A DNA stretch of 64,000 nucleotides, taken from positions 298,561 through 362,560 of the forward strand of contig BDSL01000107.1 in NCBI GenBank assembly GCA_003116995.1, written 5' to 3'. This DNA comes from Yamagishiella unicocca. Taxonomy: Eukaryota > Chlorophyta > Chlorophyceae > Chlamydomonadales > Volvocaceae. Each line of letters begins with the position of its first letter. Position 1 is the stretch's first letter. A program made the translations under genes and the position numbers. The notes below the pieces were generated by a model. It was not told the origin of the DNA. It saw only the letters and a program-made list of their open reading frames with translations, and did no database searches. Below, one piece after another: positions 1-12,141 of this stretch.

Positions 1-374
1 GGTGATGTAGGATCACAGTTCAGGCCAGCTGACTGGTGGTGCTGATGACCTGGCTGGCTGCATGAGAAGGACGACCATCATACCCGTGTTATCACAGCGG
101 TGCTAGCCCCTGTCCTCTGCAAGGGTCTACCTCCGTCGCACGTATACCGACTGAAGGCCCAACCCTAAAGCAATGCGGCCACGGCGTTGAAGCCTTTGTG
201 CCTGCAGCCACTGCCACCCTGCAACCACGCACACACCCCGCCCTCCCGGCTCCCACCTGCGCCACCTCCCCAGCGCTGCTGTCCTGAACCACATCACCAG
301 CCAGGTCGCCTGTACGCACGGGGTGTTGTGCCGTGCATGACGCATGGGTTGTTGTGCCGTGCATGACGCATGGG
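1..374. other. Gene-free flank with a 26-bp tandem repeat
   Basis: This is sequence downstream of the PfkB kinase gene on the minus strand. I see no conserved coding exon. Positions about 325-375 hold two adjacent copies of a unit of about 26 bp (core GTGCCGTGCATGACGCATGG), ending at the kinase stop codon, so the first copies may be 3' UTR. No TGTAA signal for the kinase is visible here. Confidence 0.4.
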
Positions 375-3300
375 TTAAGTCGTTTGGTGCCAGGGCATGG
401 GTGTGTAGGTTGCAAAGGTCGAGGTCACAGGCGATCTAATCTGCAGACAGCAGCTTGCAACGCTGCCTCCCTCCACCCGCTCCCGTGCCACCGACCCACC
501 ATGCAACCGTGCGTGGAACCACTGCCAGTCGGTCGGGGACAGCTCCGCGCCCACCACTCGTACAGCCGAGGCACCTGCCAGGCAAGCCACCTCGCAGCAG
601 CGCTCCAGAGGCTGGCCCGAGAGGATGCCGTACATAAAACTGCGCAGGGCGGTGGCATGATGAGGTGCGCGTGTCACCAAGTTGGGACGAAGCTACTGAA
701 ACTTCGAGCGGCCTTGGCCAGGCAAACTAACAAACCACCAATCCAGCAACCCACCGAACCACAAATCCAGCAACCTCCTCACTGAACAAGTCAGCAACCT
801 AGTGATTATCAGATCAGCAATCTACCTGCCTAACTACCATATGCAACCACCAAGTCAGCAACATAGCCAACCACCAAATAAAAAACTATCTATCCAACCA
901 CCAAGCCCAAAGAATTTTTAATCGCCAAATCATCAACCTAGTTAACCACCATGCCATCAACCTACGCAACCACTTATCAAATACGCGCACCTGTCCAACC
1001 ACCTAGTCAGCGACCTACCCAACAACCAAGTAATTCATGCAGCCTAGCTCATCAACAACCTACCCAACCACCTGGAAACAAGGTTGAGTCCTTTTTGTTT
1101 ATCCTTATTTTCGGTTTCCTTTAATATCCTTGTTTGTTTATTATTACTACTATAAAATGCTTATTTTCATTTGTTATTTAACATTTGTACGTTTTTGGTA
1201 ACTACCCAACAACTCAGTCAACAACCTATTTAACCATGAAACCAACAAGCTACTGACCAACCATCAAGTCCCACCCGTTAATCCCACAGTCGAACCAACG
1301 AACCTGAAACTTACTCACCCGGCTGTGAAGTGGTCCCCTGCACCTGTGGTGTCCACCACGGCCACCCCTGGCACCGCCTGCACGGCTACCAGCCCCTCAG
1401 CTGCACGGCAGGCCGCCACACAGCCCAGCACTCCGCGGGTCACCACTGCGCCATGGCAGTGCTGTAGCAGCAGCCCTAGCACGGCAGCGGGCAGGTTGCT
1501 GTCGGGCGGGTAGCCGGCTTCAGAGGTGGGATCTGGAGTGATGGCGCCAGAGGCAGCAGCTGCCGCTTGTTCAGAGCAGCGGACCAGCATCTGGGCCTCG
1601 TCCTGGTGTAGAGTGGAGTGCAGGCCACGCGACATGAGTAGGGCGGGGTGAGTATACCATATATATGAGGCGTCAACGGGAGGGACGGAGATGCGTGGGC
1701 GGAGAGGGCGACCTAGGCGCTTTGTGTATTTTTCCACAGGGAGGAGCGGTTATTTGCGACAAGCCGTTGGCACTCCTGCTCCTGCTGCAAGGGGGCCGGT
1801 CAGCTGGACTCGTATGGCGGCATCGACGCAGCTCTCAGCCTCTTACCTCGTTGCAGATGCAGAAATAAATGCCGCCGCCATCCAGCACCTCCTGCGAGTC
1901 GCACAGCGGACAGGCGGCAGGTCAGGGTCGGTCGTTCTGGGTAAGGGAATGGGGCGCGAAGTGTTCATACTGGCTAGCGCCCCGCGCTGTACCTGCAACT
2001 GCTTGTGGTACGACCGTACGACCTCGTACGATGCCAAGTCCAGCACCACCTTGGCGCCCACCTGGATGGGATGCGAAGAGCGAAATAAAGCAGTGGTGTA
2101 AGGGTCGTGGCAAAGAAGGGTGCGGCGAGAACAAATAAACAACGGCAGCATAAGGTCGAACAAATACGATAAGCTAGCAGCAAGTTATCAGAAAGCGAGC
2201 ACCTACCTGGTGCGAACTGGCCCAACCGCAACTGCAACCTCTACCCCAACCGCAACCGCAATCCCAACCCCAACCGCACACTGGCACTCGACGCACCTCC
2301 CGCGCGACATCTACAGCCCGCTGCAGCAGGCCCTCGCTGTAGAGCGAGTAGGCGGACAGGAATACCCAGCTGCAGCCCGTGAAGTCCTCAGCGGACAGGT
2401 CCTCGACACGTGTGGTCACCTGGAAGCAGCGAGACCACAGAGAGTGGGATCACGGTGCTGCTGGGTACATTCAGGACGGCGATGTACGACAGTTTTGGAG
2501 CTCGCTTATGCAAGTCAAATACACGAGGTAGATAGTGCAGCACAAGGCCGCGGACCATCATGACACAAGAAGCAACCGCCCCACGCACACACGGGTTTCC
2601 TCACTAGGTCTCTATCGCCCCTTCCCCGCACAAGAGCAACACCTGGGGGTCCATGAAGGTCCTCATGGTTCGCTCGCCATCGCATGTGAGGATGGCGGAC
2701 CGGCCTGGGGCACCGCCGGCGCGGGCCGAGGGAGCAGGCAGCGACAGGTTATGGCAGAGACGGGTACGACATCACATTGCGGCGCGTGGGCCTACGTGGG
2801 CCTACCTAAGAGGCGACGGGCGGCGCAAACCAGGAGGTACATGGTGGGGTGGGGAACGTGGCGGAGGCAATGTTGGCTTTGGACTGTAAATTACGAAGAG
2901 CCTAACTACTGCAGTGGAACCAGTCATGCCCCCACATAACGTGTGGCACGCGGCGACACGTGGTGGTCCATATCGTGCGGTTTTGTCGCCTAGCAACCAG
3001 CATAGACACCTGCAGGCGGACGCCTCGGGCAGCGCGAAATGCCCTGGCATCATACCGCCGTTCCCGTCCCGCCCTGTCCCTTCCCCACTCCATGCATCTC
3101 ACCTGTGGACCCCTCCTGGTGCACCCGCATGCGACACGTGCTGACTCCCGCCCGCCGCATGGAGCTGGTGTACATGGCCCCCCACTCGTCAGCCCCGCGG
3201 GTGCCCACCTGCGCAGGCGAGGGAGGAGGGGAGGGGTGGTCGGGTTCTAGGGCGGAGGAAGAGGGATGTACAACATGCTGCGAGGTGGGTGTTGGAGAGA

Positions 3301-3814
3301 GGCCGTTGCCGCTTTCGCAGACAGATTTCTGTTATCATCGCCTAGGGAGAAAACTTCCGGCCTGTCCTCAAGGGTAGTCAACTGCGGGCGACACCGGATC
3401 CGCGAAGGGACTCACCAGCTGGACCGGGGTTCCGAACCCAGTGGCCAGTGCGCGGCCCACATTTGAAGCCGACCCGCCGGCTTTTGAATGGAACTCGCCC
3501 ACTGATGCAAGGATGTGTTGCAGCTCTTCCAGGGTACACCGCTTGCTACCAGCCAACTGTGTAATGGCCAATACGATGCGTAAACTACGGAAAGATAATC
3601 AACATCTGTATCATTATTACGAATTCAAAAAGGATTTGGAGACTTCAAGTTGGCGAACTGCAAGACGACGCATGCGCTGACGCATCGCCGTTACAAGTAC
3701 CTCAGTTCCGGCTAGATGGCGAAGCGTTGAACGCTCCACAGCAGCAACATGATCGACAAGGGCTGAAACTTGGAGCACAGCAACCCGCAAGTCCACTGGT
3801 GGTGGCGGCGACAT
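375..3814 (-). CDS. PfkB-family carbohydrate/nucleoside kinase
   Basis: Nine exons read on the minus strand: 3814-3701, 3556-3416, 3208-3103, 2704-2643, 2419-2297, 2061-1993, 1891-1847, 1602-1319, 639-375. Phases agree and give about 402 residues. The start is the first ATG of the frame (MSPPPP...), followed by an ALVDHVA segment typical of the N-terminus of ribokinase/adenosine-kinase-like proteins. Exon 2 carries GGSASNVGRA, the substrate-binding PfkB signature. Exon 3 has GADEWG. Exon 7 has GGGIYFCICNEDEA. Exon 8 ends with DTTGAGDHFTAG, the second PfkB signature with the catalytic Asp and anion-hole Gly-Ala-Gly. The enzyme should phosphorylate a sugar or nucleoside with ATP. The actual substrate cannot be told from sequence. 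Exon 9 gives the usual LERCCEVA/ELSPTDWQW tail plus about 35 extra residues. The last intron is unusually long and repetitive. Confidence 0.93.
715..1310. repeat. CAACCACC-type imperfect repeat in kinase intron 8
   Basis: Most of the last intron of the PfkB kinase gene (1318-640) is built of degenerate short units such as AACCACCAAGTCAGCAACCTA, with a T-rich insert at about 1085-1200. Its base composition (A+C-rich on the plus strand, T+G-rich on the transcript) is very unlike the neighbouring exons. No coding potential is seen. Confidence 0.7.
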
Positions 3815-4140
3815 TTGTGATGCTGCCACTGTCAACGCAGCCGTCCAGCCAATTTGAAGCGTTCTTGTCCAAGAATAACACGATACTCAACAGTATAATT
3901 ATGAAGCTATGCCGGTGTTGCGGAAACACTCCAACAGCTGCACTAGGACGTGACGTGTGCTTTATGTATCGCGTCGTTGTGCTATACTCACCTTCCGTAG
4001 CGTATAAGTGGCTATATTTGACGTCGCATATAATTAGCTAGATTGATTGACATTCTGGCTGAGATGTTTATCGTATGGTCACAAACGGTGTTTCCAACTG
4101 CCCATTCCTGTGCCGCCCTCCCTCCCTCCTCTGGGGCGCC

Positions 4141-4223
4141 ACCGACCCCTTTCAATCCTCGCAATTATATACACCTTGCCAGTTCAAGACATAGAGAACT
4201 GTGAGGATTGAAGAGGGTTCGGT
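4141..4223. repeat. Imperfect inverted repeat, arms about 23 bp
   Basis: The left arm (about 4141-4163, ACCGACCCCTTTCAATCCTC) is nearly complementary to the right arm (about 4200-4223, GAGGATTGAAGAGGGTTCGG). They are separated by an AT-richer loop of about 36 bp. It could be a hairpin, a small fold-back element or a chance structure. Confidence 0.6.
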
Positions 4224-4505
4224 CAAAGGATGGGGATGGGGACTGTCGAACATGACTGGGTAGGCAGGTGCCTTACGCATAATCCATAAACCTGCCCTCA
4301 AATGTTATCCTCCGTGTCGCTGTCATAATCGCCGGCAAAGTCAAGCGTAGTCCAGTAACGCACGGTTTCGCAAAACTGAAGCATATCGAATCGTGACAAA
4401 CGTTTACTTGATTTGGTATACGTGTTTACAACAAAAAGGCTAGCCAGGATTATTGATCGGATGTATGAGCCACTGGCTCATCATTTGGGCCTACGTTATC
4501 CCCGA

Positions 4506-4585
4506 CAAAGCCAAGCCGTATCCCCTATCCCTGAACGGCCACAAGCCTTATCCCTTATCCGCGAACGGCCAGGAGACTAGTCTCC
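4506..4585. repeat. 31-bp tandem duplication plus palindrome
   Basis: Two adjacent copies of a unit of about 31 bp (AAGCC(G/T)TATCCC(C/T)TATCC(C/G)(T/C)GAACGGCCA) lie at about 4509-4570. They are followed directly by the perfect palindrome GGAGACTAGTCTCC. A related, more degenerate stretch (GGCAAAGTCAAGCGTAGTCC) occurs at about 4332-4352. Confidence 0.55.
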
Positions 4586-7106
4586 GCTGTTAGGGTAGAG
4601 GCGTTGGTGTCGCTCGCCGACGCCCGCCTGGGCTCTGGAGCCGCTATTCGCCCCCGTACCACCGCGACGTGACAATGAGCGCTAAATAAACGGCAGCCGA
4701 GACCTGGACAAAAAAGGGGGAGGGACCGATTAATACACCGCTGGTAGTCGGGCACGTGTCGGTTGTTCACATGGAAGGTCACTCTGGTGCACTCCTGGCT
4801 GTATTTGTCTGCTAGCACTGGTTAAGTTGGCTGGGTGGTAGCCCCGTGAGGCTCAAGGAAATCAGTGGAAGGAAGGCACACATGTTCTGCGGGTACGTCG
4901 GTACGTCGGCCGTTGTCTGGCGTTGCCAGGCCGCCGGCCTGTATCTTACACGACCGATTTGCTGCTTGCAGGCGAAAGTCTATTGCACGCTATCCAGTTT
5001 CCGTGGTTCAGCTTCATTGCGGATGTAGGCGTTTGGTGGCAGTGGTCTTACAGTCTATCGGCTGGGGGGGGAAGTCCATGCAGCCGCTGCAGCCGTTGCT
5101 AGCCTCATACTTGTACTTTACTTTAGGCAACCTTCACTTAAGGCCTTTGTGGTTTATATATTGTCAAACATAATACTGTTTTCCTGCCGTCCCGAGCACG
5201 TTTTGGCGTCATTGCTCAGTCCGCGCCTTACAGCTCCGTTCCGGCGTAGGTAGAGGGGAAGTGAGGCGCCAACGTGGCCACGCAACCCCCTTCACGCAAC
5301 CCCCTTATTTTTCCTGCAAGCCCCGGAGCCAGCAGTATACCTTGACAGCTTTCAGGGTATGGTGGCGTGGTGGTGTACCCGATCCACTCCATCGCTAGTC
5401 ATACAAGCAGTGGGACCGTTGGAAGCCTCAGTTGGCCTCAGATGGCGCTATGAGAACTGCGGCTTGGACCACGGTTGGCTTTACGGGGCTTCTCGCGGAC
5501 GTGCGGTACCACGTTACCTGAAATGTGTTACGGGGAACTACCGATCGCCTAGTTATAAACGAGCGAACACGTGTGCATTCGTGACTGCACTGTGTACGGG
5601 TGATACGGTTGTGCATGAATTAAAGTGCGTATCTTGTTGATCAAGTTCTTAACGGAACCGATGGGGTGCTGCTCAGCAATTTGGCTGGGCACTTGTGCCA
5701 GCCGCTGCTACACCGCGGAGTGCAGTAGACCGCTGCTGGCGCTTTCCTTTGCCATCCGACTCAGTTACTCCATTCTTTGCAAGCTTAAGAGTGTTTCCAT
5801 AGCGGGACGGGGCTGATCCAAACTGGATCGATGCGGCAACGCAGGGCAGTACGACATGCACATTGTCAGTCGATGTGCCCGATGGTTCTACCTTTTGGTC
5901 TGGAACCCACTTAAACAGTTCTAATATTGGACGAGGTGTTCCGGTCCTGCCCTTCAAGCGGCGTGTGTGTGGCGGCTGCGGATGCAGGTTGGAATACACG
6001 TCCACAAATACTGAACTCACGTTAAACAACGCACCGCTCTCATCGACGATTACTAGATCCAGCAGACGCGAAAAGAATCAGCCTTTTCGGCTGCCACCGT
6101 GACGGGCTCGGTAGCAGCCTCATTGCAACGATGGTGGATTGCGACATGTATTCCTTCCGTCCGTTCGTCCGTCCTGCCCCCTCCGCTGGCCCACGCCCAT
6201 GCATTACATCGGTCAACAGTGTCAACACACCGTGGTCACACTGTATGGCTATATTGCTCTGTGCCCGGCTCCGATCCTTACTAACCCCGCGCCCCCAAAG
6301 CCCAACTGCATATGCGATGTGATGCTGCGACAGCGTTGATGCAACGCCAGGCGCGTCTCGATGGTAGCGGTGGCAAATGTTGTCACCGCTTGTGCATGTC
6401 CGGTGTTAACTTGTCAGGTTGGCCCTGTGGGGTCCCAGCCCGACGATCGTGAGTCCCCATCCTTGGCGCGGCTGTTGCAATGACCTCGCTTTCTGTAGGC
6501 CCAGCCAAAGCACCACCTGCCAGGCCGCCAACACCAACCTGCCCCCGTACACCGTCCCAGTATGGGGCCCGGTGCCATGCGGCAGCGCGTCTGGATCCCA
6601 CATCCTGCACCTGCGGACTGCTTCGCCGCTCGCATGCTTTCTGAGGTAATGATCAACGCAACATGTAAACCGAGGACTACAATGCGCACCCCCCCACTCG
6701 ACAGCTCCGAAACCACGCCCTCAACGCAGTCCGCCGCAGGAAACGAACTGCAGCCGGTCTGGATTCCTACAGCACGTTCCCGTCGCTTTATTGCCTCCCC
6801 AACCGACATCCACAAATAACTGCATTTTTCCTCCTCCCTCTCCCACTCCTCCCTAACTCCCTTTCCCCAAAACGTTCTCTTCAGCTACATTCCCATGGCG
6901 CCCGGCCATCGACCAGCCGCGCACATACGTCGTCCCCCGCTCCCAAGCCCGCACGGAACGCAAGCACTTGGAAGTTACGGCCGCACGGCCGCCTTCCCCG
7001 TGTAGCATCGCCCGCCACTTCCGACGACGGCGCGCATCCTCAGGCGCACAGCTCGACCAATCTCTCCCCTGGCGCCCCCGCCCCCCGCAACAGCCACCGC
7101 TCACCC

Positions 7107-10100
7107 TCACACGCCGCCCCCCCGCACCAGCCGCTTGTAGCGCCTGGTGCTCTGCGCGTACAGCTCCCGTGTCCCCAGCAGCGCCAGCAGGTTGAGGGCG
7201 CCCAGCACGCACCAAGTCTCGAAGTAGCAGTCGGCGCCAATGCAGAAGAGCTGATCGCCGTGCCGCCGTGCAGCCCTGTCGTACAGCTTGCCGGTCAGCA
7301 CCGTGGCCAGCAGGTAGCCGCCGGCAGCGGGACCCAGCTGCGGTGGGGGGCCGAGGAGGTGGTGGTAGTGGGGCTGGTGGTAGTGGTGGTGGTGGTGGAG
7401 CCGGGGGTGCGGGCGGTTGTCGGGCAGCTAAAGCGCATGGCCAAGCGGCTCAGGCGATCAACGCACATACGCCGTTTGCCGTGTGCTGACTGGTACCTTC
7501 CGCCTTGCACACTCAAACGCGCATCCGCAAAGGATTCGCCAGCTGGTTTCTGCCCTCCGTGTCCTATGTCATGCAACCGGGTCTTCGCGCCCCCCCCCCT
7601 CCACCTCTCCCACCCCCACCTGCAGCCCTGTGTAGTTGCTGCCGAAGTGCGTGAGGCCGAACAGGTCGGACGTGATGGCGGGAATGAGACCCCAGTGCGC
7701 CCCGAACGCAAGTCCCGCGATAATGCTGGTGCCGTACAGGTCCGACAGCTCCGAAGCCGCCGCGCCGCCCAGGGCCACCAGCGTCAGGCAGCTCACTGCC
7801 ACCAGCAGCAGCGTACGAGGGGTACCGTACCGTCGCAGCACGTGCTCCGAAAGCACCCCGCCCGTGAGACGGCCTGTGGAACGAGGGGTTAGGGGCGGGG
7901 TTTAGGGTTTTATGTGTTTTCACGAGCGGGGAGCAGCTTGTCCCGACGGAGGTCCGAAACACACTCCACCGACCTTACAATGCCTCCCCCACCTAACCAC
8001 AGGTGCCCCCCTTCCTCTCTCCCCTCCCGGCTCTGGGCGCTGGCCAGGTGAGTTCAACGGCTAGGTCGGGAGGGACGTTTGATAGCTACGTGTCTGTATT
8101 CGTGCGTTCTCGCCTGCAGGCATGCCGGTGCTCGCTTGTGCTATCGCGTTTGCCGGTCTCCCACGGCGGCGCGGCGCGACTTCGGCGTCCTGTCGCGGAC
8201 GCTGGCTAGCCAAGTCCGGCTATTCACTTCATCAACACGCTGACGGTCTGTATCCAGGCTCGGGCTGGTCCGCGCCTGGACGCACCTCGCTCCAGCATGT
8301 CCAGCCACCACACCAAGGTCTCCACCATGCACCCCAAAGCGGGCTCTCAAAAGGTTTCCTAAACCGCTCGTGGTTCTGATTGGAAGTCGTCTCGGCATAG
8401 CAGCCGGGGGCGACGCTAGACCCCCGACTTTGTACATCTAAACCAAATCCTCCAGCACGCAGTTCAAACGAGTACACCAAACGTTTCCTACTCGGTTCTA
8501 CTTTTCAGTGCCGACGCACGGGTTGCCCTTCATACCTCCCACCTCACCCGTTGCGTTGGCGACGCTGAACAGCGACACGAACACCACCTGGCCCCCCGGC
8601 TGGCCGCCCAGTGCCACTACGATGGATCCCAGGTTGTTGAGGTACGACAGGCCCGTGCCCAGACCCACACCAAACTGGGGGCGGAGGGAGGGGGAGGGAG
8701 CGCGGCGGGGCGGCGCGGATGACATGTGACCTCCGCGCACGCAACCAGGTGGTGGTACTATGGTAGGTGATGGTGGGTAAGGAGTAGGGAGGCGCGAGTG
8801 CAAAGCGACCATCCATAAGGAAGGGGGAACGGCCAAAGGGCAAACTGAGGGTCGGTGCGCTGCGAAGGAGGTACGGGCGGGCGCTGCGATTCATGAGTCC
8901 GCCGCACCTGGAACAACAACAGCCAGAACATGGGCGACTTGGCCGCGGCGCCTAGCGTCAGGTCGGCCAGCGCAGGCACCTCCTCCAGCGCCTCAAGGTG
9001 CACCTCCATGTCACGATCGCGAACCTGAACCTGCTCCACCGCGGCCGGCGGCGCGCCTTCCGGCTGCGCGGCAGCTGCGTTGGCCGCGGCTTTCGGCGCC
9101 GCCGAAACCGGCTCAGGGGCCGTCACTGCCACCACCGTCACCGCCGTTTCTTGCACCACAACCGCCGCTTCTCCGACGACCATCGCCGCCGACGCCACTG
9201 TAGCCACCGCCAAGCTGCCGCCGCCGCTGCCGCTCACCGGAGGCAACAGCGGCTCCGCCAGGCCGGCGGCCCTGTCACTCCCGCCGGCCGCAGCCGCAGT
9301 CGGCGGCGGCGTGCCGCCGCGGCCCCCCCGCCGCGAGAACGGCGCCGCCACGGCGCGGCTCGCCAGGCGGCCTAGCAGGCTGCGCCTGACCCTCTCCACC
9401 GCCTCCGGCCGCGGCTTCCTGTGCACCCAGTCTCCCGAGCTGATGGGCACCACCAGCAGCACCGCTACCAGCGACAACACCCCGCCCAGCAGCGCCCGCC
9501 GCGCCCTGGGCTCCGGATGCGCCGCCCCCGCCCACAGCGCCGCTGCGGTCTGGTACACAGCCAGCACCGCCACCAGGCTGTAGGTGAAGGCGAAGCGCGA
9601 CTGGGCGGAGAAGCGAGGCGCCGAAGGCGCGCGGCTGGGCGGCGGTAGCGGCGACGGCGGCGGCGCCGCCGCCAGCAGCGGCTCCCGCTCTTCCCCCGAC
9701 TCCTGTGCTAGCGCTGCGGGGTGTCGTTCTCGTCGCTGCGGTTGTGACGGTTGAGACGGTTGCTGCGGCAGCGGCTCGTGGTAGGCTTCTGGTACGAGAT
9801 TGACCGCAATCACCAGTAGTACGATAGCCACGGGTGGCACGGTGCCGATGAAGAGCAGGAAGCGCACGGCGGCGGCGGGGGCGCTAGCGGCGTCGGCCGC
9901 GAATGCGGCGGCATACACGGACGAGTAGATGGATGCGGAGAGGCCCACGAAGGCCTTGAGGATGCCCACCACCGTGCCTCGGTCCCGGGGGAAGTTGCGG
10001 ACGTTGGTGACGATAGCGGTGGTATCGAACCACGTGCTGGAGTTGCCTGGTGGGCGGAAGCGAGGGTTTACCAGTATCTTACGCGAGGTCACCGTAAGAA

Positions 10101-11755
10101 TTCCCACGGAACTGAAGTAAGTATGGTAGTCCTCCGCTAGCTAAGGCAAGCAGCTCCCAGGTTCTATCCTTCTGTGTGCTCGAGCACTGGCTCCCCGCCT
10201 CCTCGTCCACGCATTACCTGCCCCTAGTTCCCTTTTGCCGCCCACCCGCTTCTACTGCCCGTGAACGGCTCCAGGCAGGTCCCACTTCCTCCTTCCTTCC
10301 AGCCTGTCCCGCCCGATCGCCTAGGGGGCCGGGAGGGTTCCCTGGACTCACTCACCCCCCAGTGCGGCGCAGAGGCACACCAGTGCGAAGCTCGGGGTGA
10401 TCCGCCCGCTGGCCGCCGCGAATAGGCCCAAATAGCCGGCAGACAGCAGCACCGCTCCGATCAGCGCCACGAACCTGCAGAAGTTGTAGGGTTTACCGCG
10501 TAAGATATGTCCGCGTAAGCCGCGTGGTGGCGGGGGGCGGATGCGACGGCAAGTAGAAAGAGCAGACGGCGGTCGCGGGGAGTAGAAAGGGCGGCAGCAG
10601 CAGCGAGGGTCCGTGCCACTGGCTCCGCCATTAGTCATGGCCTCGTCTGCGCACCTGGGACCGAAGCGCTTGTGCCGCTCAAGCCTGTCGTACAGTGCGC
10701 CCGAGGGTATGGCCAGATAGCCCCCGATGTTGAAGCAGGAGCCCACCGCCGCGATCTGGGTTTCGTGGTAGCCCCAGATCTCCTTGAGCGCCGGGGCGTA
10801 CACGGGAAAGATGTACGACAACCCGGCGGATACCTGGTTTCGGTTTCAGCCGGGTCAGCCGGCCGGGCGGGATCGCGGTTGCGGCGGGCAGGGTGAGATT
10901 TGGGTTGTTTCAGGTTTTTCCAGGTGCGCAGTGGATGAAGGAGTGGAGCCGGGTTGGCGAGATTTGGAAGGCGGGTTCGGTGGGTCGGGGGGCGCTAAAG
11001 CAGCGCCGACGGCGGTGTCTGGAGACATGTGGTGCGGGGAGGGCAGCTGCGGTGCTGCGTGGCACTGGGGCCAGCTCGCCGGTGCGGCTCTCCCCAACCA
11101 CGTGTCTCTACTTCACGACAGCCACGCCCGCTTCTCCCGTCCCCTGGGCTCCGGCCCCCTTGGCTGGCGGGCGGCGCTGTCGGCATGCGAAGGTGCTGGG
11201 GTGGAACAGCGCCCCATGGACAGATGAGGGGCTAGCGAGGAAAGCCGTTGCAGTGGGTGGTTGGTAATGTGGGGGCGGCCGCTCCGGACGCCGTCGGCCC
11301 ACATCTGCTACAGTGCCTCCGCTAAGCAGTGCGGAGGCGGCTCGCGGGCAGCACCCAGCAGTAATTGGCAACAAACGTTGGGATGACAACAGTCACAAAG
11401 GCAGCCGTATCCACACATGGTTGCAAGGGTCAACGGGGGGTAGCTGCCCAGTGTGCGGCCAGCGAGACAGCAGGGACAGGGACGGCGCGCGATCGCTTCA
11501 GGGCTTTGGCCCTGCCCGCAAGGCGTACATGTCAATCCACGCACAGTGCGCCCTGACGATGAATGGGATTTTGCTGTCCGCCTCTGGGAACTCAGGTGTG
11601 CGTTGACAGGAAGGGAGAAAGGCGTAGCAAAGTAAAAGTACCCAAGTATGACCCCCTCCGACCCCAGCTGGGCCAAGAACCCCGTCAATTCCAACCTGCA
11701 TAAGGCACGAAGCCACGAAGGTCAGCCATCGATTTAAGTAGAGCCGTGTCCTCAT
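7107..11755 (-). CDS. Nodulin-like (NFD4-type) MFS transporter
   Basis: Seven exons: 11755-11696, 10833-10655, 10474-10356, 10046-8908, 8674-8548, 7873-7620, 7337-7107. Phases agree and give about 702 residues. Exon 1 encodes 20 residues (MRTRLYLNRWLTFVASCLMQ) and joins exon 2 (VSAGLSYIFPVYAPALKEIW), the classic start of the nodulin-like domain. Exon 4 begins NSSTWFDTTAIVTNVRNFPR and RGTVVGILKAFVGLSA, diagnostic of that family. Later exons give the C-terminal half: GLGTGLSYLNNLGSI, GRLTGGVLSEHVLRRYGTPR, GLAFGAHWGLIPAITSDLFG and a final CYFETWCVLGALNLLALLG helix. About a dozen membrane segments are expected. Between the two halves exon 4 has a very long hydrophilic Ala/Pro/Gly/Glu-rich loop (roughly 170 residues), a typical algal expansion. 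The substrate is unknown; plant relatives are membrane transporters of poorly defined cargo. It is divergently arranged with RPL26. Confidence 0.93.
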
Positions 11756-12141
11756 GTTGCAGCAGAAAGCAGCACTGGCTGCACAATGTGTCTGCCAGGT
11801 TCTGGCGGAATTTCATTAGGAGGCCTCCTCACGTCACGCCGAGGCAGTGCATGACAACTATAGTGTAATAATGTACTGAGACTCCGTCGAGCATGCGCTC
11901 TGGATGGACAAATGCCACAAGCCCTCCCTCGAGTTGTACGGTGAATGCGCCTTCTTCAACCCCTCTCAGACACTTGCAACTCTCTTTCCCGTGCTAACGG
12001 TGTGCGTAAGGTGCGTTTTGCTTCTAGATATATTAGTGTGCTAGGCCACTGCCTTTTGAGGCTGAATTCTCCGCATGCCGGCAGCTGCGGCCGCTGTTAG
12101 ACGTATGTATTGATAGCCTCCGTTAAAACGCAGGAGCAAAA
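11756..12141. promoter_or_regulatory. Head-to-head spacer, MFS transporter / RPL26
   Basis: This 386-bp interval separates the ATG of the transporter (-) from the ATG of RPL26 (+), so it must hold both 5' UTRs and both promoters. It contains the perfect palindrome GGAGGCCTCC (about 11820) followed by an ACGTCA-type motif (about 11833), and an AT-rich patch (GATATATTAG, about 12027) about 115 bp before the RPL26 start. The role of these motifs is inferred only from position. Confidence 0.45.

Larger units (their letters stand above)
3815..7106. other. 3.3-kb gene-poor interval
   Basis: I find no conserved exon on either strand. Open frames such as 6029-5673 (-, 118 codons) have no recognisable family and lack good splice context. 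Small structures are present: an inverted repeat at 4141-4223, a tandem duplication at 4506-4571 followed by a perfect 14-bp palindrome (4572-4585), and a 13-bp doublet around 5280-5307. The interval contains the promoter of the kinase gene on its left and the 3' flank of the MFS transporter on its right. It could hold a decayed mobile element, but no transposase or reverse transcriptase motif is visible. Confidence 0.4.

Noticed and set aside
3617..3835. Start of the PfkB kinase at 3835
   Set aside because: The codon there is TTG. The first in-frame ATG is at 3814 and gives the MSPPPP start, which fits the family better.
5673..6029. Minus-strand frame of 118 codons as a possible gene
   Set aside because: No homology I recognise, no clear splice partners, and it lies in an otherwise featureless interval. 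It remains possible but is not supported.
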